NCBI GenBank assembly: GCA_012840075.1 | Contig: DUMC01000112.1 | Span: forward strand, 48,619-112,618 | Reading direction: 5' to 3' | Source: Clostridiaceae bacterium | GTDB lineage: Bacteria; Bacillota; Clostridia; Acetivibrionales; DUMC01 | Length of the DNA stretch: 64,000 bases | Shown here: piece by piece, positions 45,087-55,447 of the stretch | Position numbering within the stretch: position 1 is the first letter of the stretch | How the letters are laid out: every line of letters begins with the position of its first letter | Program-made: the position numbers and the translations under genes | The notes under the pieces: generated by a model | Databases searched by the model: none | Told to the model about the DNA's origin: nothing | The model's input: the letters and a program-made list of their open reading frames with translations, nothing else

Positions 45087-45197
45087 TGTTGCTCCTCCTT
45101 TATTGTGTTTTATATTTTATTATTGTTTTATGTTTTATTATTTTTTTCATGCAAATATTGAATGTATAATGTTAGTATATAAATTTTCACTTTCTTT

Positions 45198-46166
45198 TCA
45201 TGCAAGCTTTGCTCCGATTTCTATTGCTTTTAAGAGACTTGTTTCATTAGCAATCATCTTCCCGGCGATATCAAACGCAGTACCGTGATCAACCGATGTT
45301 CTTATTATATCCAGTCCTACCGTGATATTTACTCCTGAATCAAAGGCAAGCAGCTTAATCGGAATGTGTCCTTGATCGTGATATTGGGCTACGACTATAT
45401 CAAATTCGCCTTTGTATGCCCTAAGAAAAACCGTATCCGGGGATATGGGACCTGTGACATTTATTCCCTCAGCCTGGCATGCTAAAACTGCGGGAGTTAT
45501 TTCTCTGATCTCTTCATCACCAAATAGTCCGTTTTCTCCTGCATGGGGATTTAACCCTGCCACGGCAATCCGTGGGTTTTCATATCCGATTTTTTTCAAT
45601 GTTTCGTAAGCTAAGCGGATTACATCCATATTCCGCTGCTTGCTTATACTTTCACAGGCACTTTTTAAGGAAATATGTGTTGAAGTGTGTATTACCATTA
45701 GTTTATCACTCCATAAAAGCATTGCATAAGAATCTCCATGAGTAAATTCAGCGAATATCTCCGTGTGACCGGCATAGTTGTATCCTGCTATGTGTAATGC
45801 TTCCTTATTTAGGGGAGCCGTTACAATTGATGTAATTTTCTTTTTTAATGCAAATTCTATGGCAGCCTGAACATACATAAATGCACACTTGCCACCGATA
45901 ACGCTGGCTTTTCCGACAGGAATATGCTCAACGTTTACAGGATATGGGTCAAAGACATTGATATTACCTGATTTGCAGTCTTCCAGGCTCTCTATTTTAT
46001 TCATATTAAAACCCATTTTAAACTTTATATTGTAAAAATTTAGAAGTTCAAAACTTCCAAATACGATTGAATCTTCCATGAGTTCAGGTTTTGACCTAAA
46101 AGCTTTTAAGATTATTTCAGGTCCAATGCCGCAAGGGTCCCCCATGGTTATTCCAAAAAAACTCAT
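45198..46166 (-). CDS. PdxA2-like 4-phosphoerythronate/4-phosphothreonate dehydrogenase
   Basis: This 322-residue protein belongs to the PdxA family: the ITMGDPCGIGPEI start, TAPLNKEALHIAGYNYAGHTE near residue 117, the metal-binding VAQYHDQGHIPIK near 262 and the late GLDIIRTSVDHGTAFDIAG. PdxA2 members oxidise and decarboxylate 4-phospho-D-threonate or -erythronate to dihydroxyacetone phosphate rather than acting in vitamin B6 synthesis. The neighbouring DUF1537 kinase supports that reading. Its ATG overlaps the stop codon of the kinase gene (46163-46166), indicating translational coupling. Confidence 0.85.
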   Translation of the reverse strand: MSFFGITMGDPCGIGPEIILKAFRSKPELMEDSIVFGSFELLNFYNIKFKMGFNMNKIESLEDCKSGNINVFDPYPVNVEHIPVGKASVIGGKCAFMYVQAAIEFALKKKITSIVTAPLNKEALHIAGYNYAGHTEIFAEFTHGDSYAMLLWSDKLMVIHTSTHISLKSACESISKQRNMDVIRLAYETLKKIGYENPRIAVAGLNPHAGENGLFGDEEIREITPAVLACQAEGINVTGPISPDTVFLRAYKGEFDIVVAQYHDQGHIPIKLLAFDSGVNITVGLDIIRTSVDHGTAFDIAGKMIANETSLLKAIEIGAKLA

Positions 46167-47389
46167 TTTATTACCTCCTTAAGTTTCCTAACGGCATATA
46201 TTATAGAATCTTCTTTTCCAAAAGCACCGGCTTTTGTTACAACTTTAAGACCTTCAAAAGGTCCGCCTACCAGCTTCATCAAAGGAATTCCTATGGCTAT
46301 CTCCGATACTATGGTTGATCCGAGAGAACCCACTTTATCAAAGAAACCTATAGCCGTATCACCCCCCGTTAGGAAAACCCCCGATACTTTTGTGTCTTCT
46401 AATACATTTCTCGCCAAATATCCCATTAAATTTTGAGTGAAAAGGCTTACAGCGTCATTCGACATGCCGTTTCTTTTTCCTGCTTCATTTGTTTTAGTGT
46501 ATTCTTCAGGATCATAGGTGGAAGAAGGCATTAGCATTACATCTTTACCGTCTCTTAATAACTTTACTGTTTCATCAATGTATACTTTGGGGTCAACCTT
46601 TTTTTCAATGATATTATAAACCGGTACTTTAACGGATAGCATGCCGTTTTGCTCAGCATATTTTACCTGCATTCTTGTCACACTGCTTAAACTTGCCACT
46701 ACTGACAAAACAGGATGAGTTTCTTTTTCGATTTCAAGGAGATTGTCAGCCATGGCTGCCGTCCCGACCCATAATACTTTTTTGCCTGTTTCTATGCCTG
46801 CTCTTATGATTTTTTTCATATCGGCATTTGTAACTGCATCAAAAGTAAATATTCTGGAGCCTGAGAGTCTAATTTTTCCGCTTTGTACAGTTTTCAAAGG
46901 TACATGTGTTACTTCTTCCGAATAAACCTTTTTAAGGATATTTTTTATGTTATCTTCTTTTACCGGCTTTTTTGGATCTCTTGCCATTTCAGTTTGCGTT
47001 ATTGGTATATTATTAAGCATGTGTATTCCGCCGACAGTGGTCCTGTTAAGATCCGGGAGGGCCGGAGCAAATAAAACAAGCTCACTCCCGTAAGCCTCAT
47101 CCACGGCTTTTACTTCCACGGCTATATTTCCTCTTAAAGTGGAGTCTACTTTTTTTATTACATATTTAAAATCAGAGAAGTTTACTCCTCTTAATAATCT
47201 CTTTACCTTATTATAAGCTTCTTCTTCCGATATTCCCCTGGACTCGGTATCGATCACAAATGAGCATGAACTGTTATGAATAGTTTCAGTAGAAAATACC
47301 ACATTTGTATCTATACCTCGCCTTTTCAGTTGGACTCCTGTATCATTGGCTCCGGTAAAATCATCTGCAACTATTAAATACCTATCCAA
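46163..47389 (-). CDS. Four-carbon acid sugar kinase (DUF1537, OtnK/DtnK-like)
   Basis: This 408-residue two-domain kinase has the N-terminal substrate motif VADDFTGANDTG, then FKYVIKKVDSTLRGNI near residue 80. The C-terminal nucleotide domain has VFLTGGDTAIG near residue 325 and the ending VTKAGAFG. Family members phosphorylate D-threonate, D-erythronate or 3-oxo-tetronates at C4. The start is a TTG 9 nt after GGGAGG. The gene overlaps the downstream PdxA2-like gene by 4 bp, so the kinase and dehydrogenase act in sequence. Confidence 0.87.
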   Translation of the reverse strand: MDRYLIVADDFTGANDTGVQLKRRGIDTNVVFSTETIHNSSCSFVIDTESRGISEEEAYNKVKRLLRGVNFSDFKYVIKKVDSTLRGNIAVEVKAVDEAYGSELVLFAPALPDLNRTTVGGIHMLNNIPITQTEMARDPKKPVKEDNIKNILKKVYSEEVTHVPLKTVQSGKIRLSGSRIFTFDAVTNADMKKIIRAGIETGKKVLWVGTAAMADNLLEIEKETHPVLSVVASLSSVTRMQVKYAEQNGMLSVKVPVYNIIEKKVDPKVYIDETVKLLRDGKDVMLMPSSTYDPEEYTKTNEAGKRNGMSNDAVSLFTQNLMGYLARNVLEDTKVSGVFLTGGDTAIGFFDKVGSLGSTIVSEIAIGIPLMKLVGGPFEGLKVVTKAGAFGKEDSIIYAVRKLKEVIK

Positions 47390-47657
47390 AATAATGTTCC
47401 TCCCGGTTATGAGAATAAGGTTTCTTATTATAATAATAAGGTGTTTTAAATAATTAATAAAATGTTTTAATTATAAGATAAAGTATTCTATTTTAAGAAT
47501 AAGGTATTGCTGAGCTTATATCAACAGCATACCTTTGTACTTATAAAAAATTAACAATCAAGCATACAACAAACTTTCTAAACAAAAGTTAAATAAATTA
47601 AAACGGAAGATAAATAAATTAACAAAATAAATTAACTAAATAAATTAATTAAATAAA

Positions 47658-48611
47658 TTAACGTGTCACTGCATGCAATTTTGCTTTTTCTTTTCTGGCC
47701 AAGTAATTAACAAGCATAGGGCAGAGTATTGCCGTAACTATTATTGCTGCGGCAATTTGAACTGTGGCTAATGGAGCGATATCAGCCAGCGAAGGATCTA
47801 CTTCTGCAATAGCTGCAGGGGTTGCAGCGGCATTTCCTGCCGTTGTACCTATTGCAGCGCCAACATGGGGATTCTTGGCCTTAAGTAACTTCAAGGTCCA
47901 ATAACCGCCAAAACCTGTTAATAATGTACATGCAACACCTAAAATAATTCCCGGGATTCCGGCTTGTATAAGCTGTCCAAAGTTTAATGCTGCTCCTAAC
48001 GGAAATGCGAAGAACGGGATTAAAAGCGTTGCACCGGGTTCGAGAAATTTCCTGAGATCCTCATCAAGGTTACCAAGTATAAATCCTATCAATATTGGGA
48101 CTATAGTTGCAACTAGAGCCATAAAGGGGATCGTAGCTATTCCTGATACCCCGAAAGCCAGCATCGTCAAGAACGGACCGTCGTTTATTGAGAGCACTGA
48201 CACTGCTCCAACATCCGTTGAATCACCATATTCACCTGCTAAAGCTGCATAAAGGCCACCGTTAGAGTTAGTTATAGCTGCTATTATAACCAGTGGAGAT
48301 AAAGTGAGTATCCCTTTAGGTCCCCAAAGTTTATTTACCAGAATTCCTAATGCAGCACCTATAAGAAATTTAATTAGTGTTAAAACCACACCTTTTATAA
48401 GTGGAGCTCCTGCTTGCTTTGCATTTATCTGCGCACCGTTACAGAATAGGAATACTGCAAGAATTGGCATAGCACCTGTTTTGAATAAGTTTGTGGTAAA
48501 TCCTCCAATTTCCAGTAAATTTGGAAAGAATGTATTGAAAAATGCACCCAACAGAAGGGGGATAATCATTAATCCTCCCGGGATTTTTCTTACTGTATTT
48601 AAAATTTTCAT
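47658..48611 (-). CDS. kdgT: 2-keto-3-deoxygluconate permease-family sugar-acid transporter
   Basis: This 317-residue membrane protein has about ten hydrophobic spans and matches the KdgT family: VRKIPGGLMIIPLLLGAFFN at the N-terminus, ITNSNGGLYAALAGEYGD near residue 114 and TTAGNAAATPAAIAEVDP near 262. The family imports keto-deoxy-sugar acids with protons. Here it is first on the minus strand of the acid cluster, so it probably imports the four-carbon acid or a precursor. AGGAG precedes the ATG. Confidence 0.85.
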   Translation of the reverse strand: MKILNTVRKIPGGLMIIPLLLGAFFNTFFPNLLEIGGFTTNLFKTGAMPILAVFLFCNGAQINAKQAGAPLIKGVVLTLIKFLIGAALGILVNKLWGPKGILTLSPLVIIAAITNSNGGLYAALAGEYGDSTDVGAVSVLSINDGPFLTMLAFGVSGIATIPFMALVATIVPILIGFILGNLDEDLRKFLEPGATLLIPFFAFPLGAALNFGQLIQAGIPGIILGVACTLLTGFGGYWTLKLLKAKNPHVGAAIGTTAGNAAATPAAIAEVDPSLADIAPLATVQIAAAIIVTAILCPMLVNYLARKEKAKLHAVTR

Positions 48612-49096
48612 TTATTTCACTCCTCGTATTTTTTCTCATATTTAGATTTTTTGGCTTTTGTTTAGCTTCGTTGAATATTAATTTATGTTTTTTAGTAATA
48701 ATCTACCTTTAATAATCCACCTTTATTAATAAATTTGCTTTGCTTTTATTAGTATGTTAAAATAACGTGTTTTCTATTATATTGTTTTAAATGCAATCAT
48801 GCATAATAATGTTAAATATGCACAAAGCTTTTTATTTATCATAGATTATGATTATAAAGATAAATGAAAGAAAAATATGCAAATGTAAAAAGACGCATTT
48901 AATTAATGTTAAGAAATATTTGCCAAGAGGTTTACGTTATGATGTATAGGGCTTCTAATAAAATTAATACACCTATCTATAAATTTATCATTGCATTGAA
49001 TAGATAAATATGCTAATATCATGATAACAATTATGATAATTATGATATAATATTTATTAAAATGTTAAAGATATATTAAAATGTTGAAGTTAATAT
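48612..49096. other. Divergent spacer upstream of the T-box leader
   Basis: This AT-rich region holds the promoter of the kdgT-led operon on one side and of the T-box leader on the other; ATGATATAAT at about 49041-49050 is a likely -10 for the latter. Words of the type ataatctacctttaataatcc are iterated near 48700. No gene is supported. Confidence 0.45.
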
Positions 49097-49103
49097 TGCA
49101 AAT

Positions 49104-49713
49104 GCGATGAAGGAGAGGAGTAAGCAGCTATATCTTTATTCAGAGAGAAGATACCTGGAGGTGAGCCGGATTCTCCAGGGTGTGAGTATCTTCATAGAGA
49201 TTGCTGTTGAAGTTCGCTCCGGAGCGGCATCCCGAACTGTAAGCTATGTTGTAAGCTTTGTGAGGTTTCACAAATGCTACGCATGGATATGACTACATAT
49301 CAATTAGATAAAGGAGAGCTTACAAAGTAGGCGATGACGGAGCAGACCGTTAAAGCTGTGAGGAAATCATGGGTTTCCTATAAAAAGAGCGCCTGTAACT
49401 TAAAGTATCAAGTGCTTGCTTTTGCGAAGTTGTATCAACCATCAGGGGATTTTATTTAATTATTCTTAATTATTTGAATGAAATATGAAATAATGGTATA
49501 GGTTAACAGCTTGATAACAATTAATTAATTAACAGCCATGATTTATCAATTTTTTGTATAAGCAATAAATATTTAGCACAAGCAATAGTGAATTTTAAAC
49601 AGCAATGGTTAATCTTTAAGCATAAGCAGCAATTTAGCGGCACAGGATACTAACAGGAACTTGGGTGGTACCGCGAAGATATACCTTCGTCCCTTGGGGA
49701 TGGAGGTTTTTTT
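49104..49713 (+). promoter_or_regulatory. T-box leader (phenylalanine) upstream of pheS
   Basis: The 3' part has the T-box AACTTGGGTGGTACCGCG (49658-49675) and the terminator CCTTCGTCCC/GGGATGGAGG (49684-49706) with seven Ts. Stem I has the AGTA element (49119-49122), the AAGATAC/GTATCTT helix, the terminal CCTGGAG/CTCCAGG hairpin (49154-49179) and the specifier-loop strand TTGAAGTTCG, giving TTC (49213-49215) as specifier codon. This matches phenylalanine and the pheST genes. Uncharged tRNA-Phe should allow readthrough. The leader is about 610 nt, roughly twice usual, because of a 200-nt AT-rich insertion at about 49440-49640 before the antiterminator. Confidence 0.92.
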
Positions 49714-49840
49714 ATAGTTATAATTGTTATAATTAAAGAACTTGTTGTTATAAAATTATAAAAAAAACTTATGAAAGACTTTTATATGTCTTTTGTTGTA
49801 AAAATAACTAATAACAGAATTAAGTATAGGAGTGATGAAT

Positions 49841-50860
49841 TTGAAAGAACAGATAATTAGCATCAGGGAAAAAGCAAGAAGCGAAATTTCTTCGGTAGCT
49901 TCTTTACAGGAGCTGGATAATTTAAGAGTTAAGTATTTAGGAAAAAAAGGTGAACTTACACCTATTTTAAGGAGTATGGGTTCACTGCCTCCCGAGGAAA
50001 GACCTGTAATAGGACAGTTGGTTAATGAAGTCAGGGCTGCTATTGAAGAGCTTATAGAAAACGCAAAAGCCGACCTTTTGCAAAAAGAGAGGGATGCAAA
50101 ACTCAGAAGTGAAATAATCGATGTGACTATTCCCGGCAAGAGGAGAAAAATGGGAAGTAAACATCCCCTCACCGTTGTAGTAGATGAAATTAAAGATATA
50201 TTCATAGGTATGGGATATGAAATTGCAGAAGGACCTGAAGTTGAACTGGACTATTATAACTTTGAAGCATTAAATACTCCTCCGGGACATCCGGCAAGGG
50301 ATTTACAAGACACTTTTTACATTAACGACAATATTTTGTTAAGAACTCAAACATCCCCTGTACAGGTAAGGGTTATGGAAAAGCATAAACCACCTATAAA
50401 GATTATATGCCCTGGAAGGGTATATCGCTCAGATGCAGTGGATGCAACACATTCGCCCATATTCCATCAGGTAGAAGGCCTAGTGGTTGATAAAGGAGTA
50501 ACTATGGGGGATTTGATAGGAACATTACAGGTGTTTGCTAAGCACCTTTTTGGAGAAAATACAAAAATCAGGCTGAGGCCTCATCACTTTCCTTTCACCG
50601 AGCCCAGTGCCGAAGTAGATGTTTCCTGCTGGACATGTGGAGGAATGGGATGCAGGGTTTGTAAGGAAAGCGGATGGATCGAGATACTAGGAGCGGGTAT
50701 GGTTCATCCCAAGGTATTGGAAATGAGCGGAATAGATCCTGAAATATACAGCGGCTTTGCATTTGGAATCGGTGTGGAGAGAACCGCCATGGGAAGGTTT
50801 AATATCGATGATATGAGGCTGTTCTATGAAAACGATATAAGGTTTTTGAAGCAATTTTAG
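49841..50860 (+). CDS. pheS: Phenylalanine--tRNA ligase alpha subunit
   Basis: This 339-residue class II synthetase subunit begins with an N-terminal coiled-coil (residues about 1-85). The catalytic domain shows [36 protein letters not shown] (motif 2 region), [21 protein letters not shown] and the motif 3 segment [15 protein letters not shown]. The TTG at 49841 is chosen since AGGAG ends 8 nt upstream; an ATG two codons earlier is too close. Expression is controlled by the T-box leader upstream. It charges tRNA-Phe together with PheT. Confidence 0.95.
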   Translation: MKEQIISIREKARSEISSVASLQELDNLRVKYLGKKGELTPILRSMGSLPPEERPVIGQLVNEVRAAIEELIENAKADLLQKERDAKLRSEIIDVTIPGKRRKMGSKHPLTVVVDEIKDIFIGMGYEIAEGPEVELDYYNFEALNTPPGHPARDLQDTFYINDNILLRTQTSPVQVRVMEKHKPPIKIICPGRVYRSDAVDATHSPIFHQVEGLVVDKGVTMGDLIGTLQVFAKHLFGENTKIRLRPHHFPFTEPSAEVDVSCWTCGGMGCRVCKESGWIEILGAGMVHPKVLEMSGIDPEIYSGFAFGIGVERTAMGRFNIDDMRLFYENDIRFLKQF

Positions 50861-51177
50861 TTTCATGGATGCAGTTGTGATATAAATTAATATGTATTGT
50901 TATAAATTTGTTATAAGTATTCGAAATTTAAAACTATTAAACTTAAAATATTAAAATATTACACAAAAAATATTAGACTAAAATAATACACTCAAATAAT
51001 AAACTCAAATATTACCGCTTAATATTACGCGACAGTTTACGGATATAATTAATTTAAACTATTATAGGTTGAGCGAATATTTCAATATAACACTATAAAA
51101 TTGAGCGAGTATTTCTATATTAAATATAAAACGACAAGTATAGAATGACTATCAATTATAAATAGGAGTTGATAAAT
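50861..51177 (+). other. Spacer between pheS and pheT
   Basis: This 317-bp AT-rich spacer is long for two subunit genes. It iterates words such as aatattagactaaaataata and gagcgaatatttc, holds no reading frame and shows no clear terminator, so the two genes are probably still one operon. Confidence 0.5.
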
Positions 51178-53583
51178 ATGAATGTGCCGATAAAATGGTT
51201 GAAAGATTTTGTCGATATAAATGTAAGTGTTGAAGAATTAAGCAACGCATTAACAATGTCAGGAACAAAGGTGGAAGGCATTGAAAGACCGGGCTCAGAG
51301 ATAACTAACGTGGTGGTAGGGAAGATACTTTCAATAGAGAAGCATCCCAATGCGGATAAGCTTGTTGTAACAAAAGTCGATACGGGAAAAGAAGTACTTC
51401 AAATAGTAACAGGTGCAAGTAACATTACGGAGGGCGATTGTGTACCCGTTGCTCTTGATGGTTCCACATTGGCAGGTGGAGTCAAAATAAAAAAGAGCAA
51501 GTTAAGGGGCGTTGAATCTCAAGGGATGCTGTGTTCAATTCAAGAGCTTGGCCTTACAAAAAATGATTATCCTGAAGCGGATGAAGATGGAATATTCATC
51601 TTAAACAAGCAAAAAAATATTGACGAATATACTTTAGGACAGGATATTAAGGAAGTTATTGGCTATGATGATGAAGTAATTGAATTGGAGATTACATCCA
51701 ACAGACCTGATTGCTTAAGTGTACTGGGAGTTGGAAGGGAAGCTGCAGCCGCTTTAAAAACTAAATTTAAAAAGCCGGTAATTACAGTAAAGGAAGAACT
51801 TCAGGAAAAAGCATCCGATTATGTGGATGTTGAGATAAAAGCACCGGAGTTATGCTCAAGATTTACTGCAAGAGTAGTAAAAGATGTAAAGATTGAACCA
51901 TCCCCTGACTGGATGAGAAAAAGATTAAGAGCGGCCGGTGTCAGACCCATTAATAACATTGTGGATATAACAAACTATGTAATGCTTGAACTGGGTCAGC
52001 CTATGCATGCATATGATATTAACAATGTGAAAGACGGTAAGATTATTGTAAGACGGGCAGAAGACGGTGAAATAATAAAAACTCTTGACGGACAAGACAG
52101 AATATTGGATTCGTCAATGTTGATAATAGCAGATAGCGAAAAACCCATAGGTGTGGCAGGAGTCATGGGAGGAGAGTATTCGGGTATTAACCCCGAAACA
52201 AAAGTTGTAATATTGGAATCTGCTAATTTTAACGGTGTTTCCGTACGCCTTACGGCTAAAAAGCTGGGGATGAGAACAGAAGCATCTTCTCGTTTTGAAA
52301 AAGGTTTGGATGTGGAAAACGCACTTGTCGCAATGGAAAGGGCTGCACAACTAATTGAAGAATTGGGAGCAGGAAAAGTTTGCACGGGTGTAATAGACTG
52401 CTATCCTGTGAAGCAGGAGAAGAGAGAGCTGACTTTGCGGCCTGAAAAAATAAATGCTTTCCTTGGTACATCCATTGATACCGATACAATGATAGAAATC
52501 CTTGAATCGTTGGAGTTTGCAGTAGACAGGAACAGTTTGAAGATTACGGTTCCCGGTTTCAGAAGAGATGTTGAAAGAGAAGCTGATATAGCGGAAGAAA
52601 TTGCACGGTTGTATGATTACAACAAAATAGAAGCAACTTTATTAAAAGGAAAATCATCTACAGTCGGAAGAAAGACAAAAAAGCAAAAAATAGAAGACAT
52701 AGTAAGAAACACCATGGTTTCATGTGGTTTATCCGAAACGTATACTTATTCATTCACCAGTCCTAAAGTATTTGACAGATTAAGGGTTGCAAAAGATGAT
52801 CCATTGAGAAAAGTAATCACTATCTCAAATCCTCTAGGTGAGGATTACAGTATAATGAGAACAACTACAATTCCGGATATGTTGGGTGTTATTAGCAGGA
52901 ACTATAACAGGCAGATTGAAGAAGCAGGTTTCTTCGAACTGAGCTACGTTTATATACCAAAGGAATTGCCTCTAAAAGAACTGCCTATTGAAAAGCAAGT
53001 GCTGACAATAGGCATGTACGGTGAAGTGGATTTTTATGATATAAAAGGAATTGTTGAAGAATTGCTGGATGTGCTAAAAATAAAGGACTATAGATTTGTT
53101 CCTGAAAGGGATAATAAGACCTTCCATCCCGGAAGGACGGCACGACTTGTAATTGCAGGTGAAGATGCAGGTTTGATAGGAGAAATTCATCCTGAGGTTT
53201 CAGAAGAATTTGAAACTCCTGAAAGAACCTATATAGGAATAATTGAAATTGAGCCGCTGGTCAAAAACGCGGTTATGAAAGTTGAATATAAGCAATTGCC
53301 AAGATATCCTTCCGTCACAAGAGACATTGCTATTTTGGTTAATGATGAAGTACTGGCTTGGGATATAGAACAAACTATAAAAGAAAACGGCGGCAAAACA
53401 TTGGAGGATATCAAACTATTCGATGTTTATAAAGGCAAACAAGTGCCTGAAGGCTTCAAGAGCATGGCATATTCAATAACTTTCAGAGCCGTTGACAGAA
53501 CGCTTACCGACGATGAAGTCAACAAGAGCATGGCTAAAATCGTCGCTGCTTTAGAAAAACGTTATAACGCAAGATTAAGATAA
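51178..53583 (+). CDS. pheT: Phenylalanine--tRNA ligase beta subunit
   Basis: This 801-residue protein has the full bacterial domain set: the N-terminal MNVPIKWLKDFVDI, the EMAP-like tRNA-binding domain (residues about 40-155) and the B3/B4 editing domain with RPINNIVDITNYVMLE. The B5 domain, the catalytic-like core with TSPKVFDRL and NPLGEDYSIMRTT, and the ferredoxin-fold anticodon-binding domain at the end (YPSVTRDIAILV, ITFRAVDRTLTDDE) follow. The ATG at 51178 is 9 nt after AGGAG. It forms the alpha2-beta2 enzyme with PheS. Confidence 0.95.
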   Translation: MNVPIKWLKDFVDINVSVEELSNALTMSGTKVEGIERPGSEITNVVVGKILSIEKHPNADKLVVTKVDTGKEVLQIVTGASNITEGDCVPVALDGSTLAGGVKIKKSKLRGVESQGMLCSIQELGLTKNDYPEADEDGIFILNKQKNIDEYTLGQDIKEVIGYDDEVIELEITSNRPDCLSVLGVGREAAAALKTKFKKPVITVKEELQEKASDYVDVEIKAPELCSRFTARVVKDVKIEPSPDWMRKRLRAAGVRPINNIVDITNYVMLELGQPMHAYDINNVKDGKIIVRRAEDGEIIKTLDGQDRILDSSMLIIADSEKPIGVAGVMGGEYSGINPETKVVILESANFNGVSVRLTAKKLGMRTEASSRFEKGLDVENALVAMERAAQLIEELGAGKVCTGVIDCYPVKQEKRELTLRPEKINAFLGTSIDTDTMIEILESLEFAVDRNSLKITVPGFRRDVEREADIAEEIARLYDYNKIEATLLKGKSSTVGRKTKKQKIEDIVRNTMVSCGLSETYTYSFTSPKVFDRLRVAKDDPLRKVITISNPLGEDYSIMRTTTIPDMLGVISRNYNRQIEEAGFFELSYVYIPKELPLKELPIEKQVLTIGMYGEVDFYDIKGIVEELLDVLKIKDYRFVPERDNKTFHPGRTARLVIAGEDAGLIGEIHPEVSEEFETPERTYIGIIEIEPLVKNAVMKVEYKQLPRYPSVTRDIAILVNDEVLAWDIEQTIKENGGKTLEDIKLFDVYKGKQVPEGFKSMAYSITFRAVDRTLTDDEVNKSMAKIVAALEKRYNARLR

Positions 53584-53888
53584 ACTTAAGATGGTAAGAT
53601 GAGTACAGACTTAAGAAGTAAGATAAGTTTAAGATAGCAAGATAGGGTCAAGCTTAATAAAATGGGGTCAGGCTTAAAATTAAGATAAGATAAGATTAGA
53701 TTAGAAAGCTTAGGATAGTAAGATGGGGTAAGACTTGAGCTTAAACATTATATACTTCATTTGCATACTTTATGTAAACTTTATAAGGGCGTTATATGTA
53801 AAAGTGGATATTACATGTAAACGTTACAATTATTACTCACATTATCTAAATAAACATTTAACATAGGATAGGGGATGCATAAAGAAAA
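53584..53888 (+). other. Spacer between pheT and pgi
   Basis: The spacer contains degenerate iterations of an 18-20 bp word (variants of AAGATGGGGTCAAGCTTAA) at about 53590-53745 and no reading frame. No clear terminator is visible. Confidence 0.5.
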
Positions 53889-55238
53889 ATGAGGAGCATA
53901 AAATTTGACTATTCCAAATCATTGAGGTTCATAAATTTTCATGAAGTCGACCATGTGGGAGAAACTGTAAAACTAATGCACAGGATGCTTCATAATAAAA
54001 CAGGACCCGGAAGTGATTTTCTCGGATGGGTTGAGCTTCCTGTAAATTATGATAAACAGGAGTTTTTAAGAATTAAAGAAGCTGCTGATAAGATTAAGTC
54101 CAATTCCGATGCTTTGGTTGTAATTGGTATAGGAGGTTCATATCTAGGAGCAAGGGCGGTTATAGAAGCTTTGAGTCATTCATTTTATAACCTCCAGGAT
54201 AAAAGTAAGAGGCAAACTCCTGAAATTTATTTTGCAGGAAACAATATAAGCCCTAAGTATCTTTCTGATTTATTGAGTATTCTTGAAGAAAAAGATATTT
54301 CAATAAATGTGATCTCGAAGTCAGGTACTACGACGGAACCTGCCATCGCCTTTAGGATATTTAAAGAATTAATGGAAAAGAAATACGGAAAGGAAGAAGC
54401 GGCTTCAAGAATTTATGCTACTACTGATAAGAAAAGAGGAGCCATGAGGAAACTTGCTGAAGCTGAAGGATATGAAACTTTTACAATTCCCGATGACGTT
54501 GGTGGGAGATACTCTGTTCTTACTGCAGTAGGTCTTCTTCCGATAGCAGTATGCGGAATAAATATTGATGCGTTGATGGAAGGCGCACTTTCAGCATATA
54601 ACCAATACAATAATGAAAAGTTGGATAAAAATGAATGCTATCAGTATGCAGTAATAAGAAATATTCTTTACAGAAAGGGCAAAACAACCGAAATTATGGT
54701 AAATTACGAGCCTTCGCTTCATTATTTCACAGAATGGTGGAAGCAACTTTATGGAGAAAGCGAAGGTAAAGACCATAAGGGTATTTTCCCAGCAGGGGTA
54801 GACTTTACAACGGATCTGCACTCTATGGGGCAGTATATACAGGATGGACTTAGAAATATATTCGAAACTGTAATTAATGTTGAAAAAACTGCTGTTGATA
54901 TAATTATTAAAGAAGACAATGAAAATATAGACGGACTGAATTTCCTTGCAGGTAAAACTATGGATTTTGTTAACAAAAAGGCGATGGAGGGAACTTTACT
55001 GGCTCATACGGACGGAGGAGTGCCTAATCTTGTAATAAATGTACCTGAACTGAACCCATATTACATGGGAAGCCTTATTTACTTTTTTGAAAAGGCTTGT
55101 GGCATGAGTGGATACCTTATGGGTGTAAATCCATTTGACCAACCGGGGGTAGAATCATATAAAAGGAATATGTTTGCTCTGCTTGGAAAACCCGGTTACG
55201 AAAGTGAAAGAGAAAGATTGGAGAGCATGCTGAAATAA
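53889..55238 (+). CDS. pgi: Glucose-6-phosphate isomerase
   Basis: This 449-residue enzyme interconverts glucose-6-phosphate and fructose-6-phosphate. Sugar isomerase domains carry [18 protein letters not shown] near residue 77, [16 protein letters not shown] near 143, [17 protein letters not shown] near 200 and the late [15 protein letters not shown]. Its length matches the Gram-positive type (about 450). AGGGG lies about 14 nt before the ATG, so initiation may be modest. It is followed by a strong terminator. Confidence 0.95.
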   Translation: MRSIKFDYSKSLRFINFHEVDHVGETVKLMHRMLHNKTGPGSDFLGWVELPVNYDKQEFLRIKEAADKIKSNSDALVVIGIGGSYLGARAVIEALSHSFYNLQDKSKRQTPEIYFAGNNISPKYLSDLLSILEEKDISINVISKSGTTTEPAIAFRIFKELMEKKYGKEEAASRIYATTDKKRGAMRKLAEAEGYETFTIPDDVGGRYSVLTAVGLLPIAVCGINIDALMEGALSAYNQYNNEKLDKNECYQYAVIRNILYRKGKTTEIMVNYEPSLHYFTEWWKQLYGESEGKDHKGIFPAGVDFTTDLHSMGQYIQDGLRNIFETVINVEKTAVDIIIKEDNENIDGLNFLAGKTMDFVNKKAMEGTLLAHTDGGVPNLVINVPELNPYYMGSLIYFFEKACGMSGYLMGVNPFDQPGVESYKRNMFALLGKPGYESERERLESMLK

Positions 55239-55239
55239 G

Positions 55240-55262
55240 AAGGGGGAAGATCCCCCTTTTTT
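55240..55262 (+). terminator. Terminator after pgi
   Basis: AAGGGGGA and TCCCCCTT form a GC-rich stem with a short loop and run into seven Ts immediately after the pgi stop codon. Confidence 0.9.
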
Positions 55263-55347
55263 ACCTTTTTTAATTTTTATCTTAATTTTTTATCTTAGTT
55301 TATCTTAGTTTTCAATATAGTGCATTTTAGACTCACAGACATTTTTA

Positions 55348-55447
55348 ATCATGCAAACCTATCTAGAATCATGCAAACCTATCTAGAATCATGCAAACCT
55401 ATCTAGAATCATACAAACCTATCTAGAATCATACAAACCTATCTAGA
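55348..55447. repeat. Five-copy 20-bp tandem array
   Basis: The unit ATCATGCAAACCTATCTAGA is repeated five times without spacers. Copies 1-3 are identical; copies 4 and 5 share one G-to-A change. Each copy ends in the palindrome TCTAGA. The last copy overlaps the stop codon of the DUF368 gene. The array lies between convergent pgi and the DUF368 gene. Confidence 0.95.

Noticed and set aside
49107..49292. 61-residue frame within the T-box leader
   Set aside because: It covers stem I and the specifier loop, which are explained by RNA structure, and has no recognisable protein feature.
55348..55447. CRISPR array
   Set aside because: The 20-bp units are contiguous without spacers and no cas gene is nearby.
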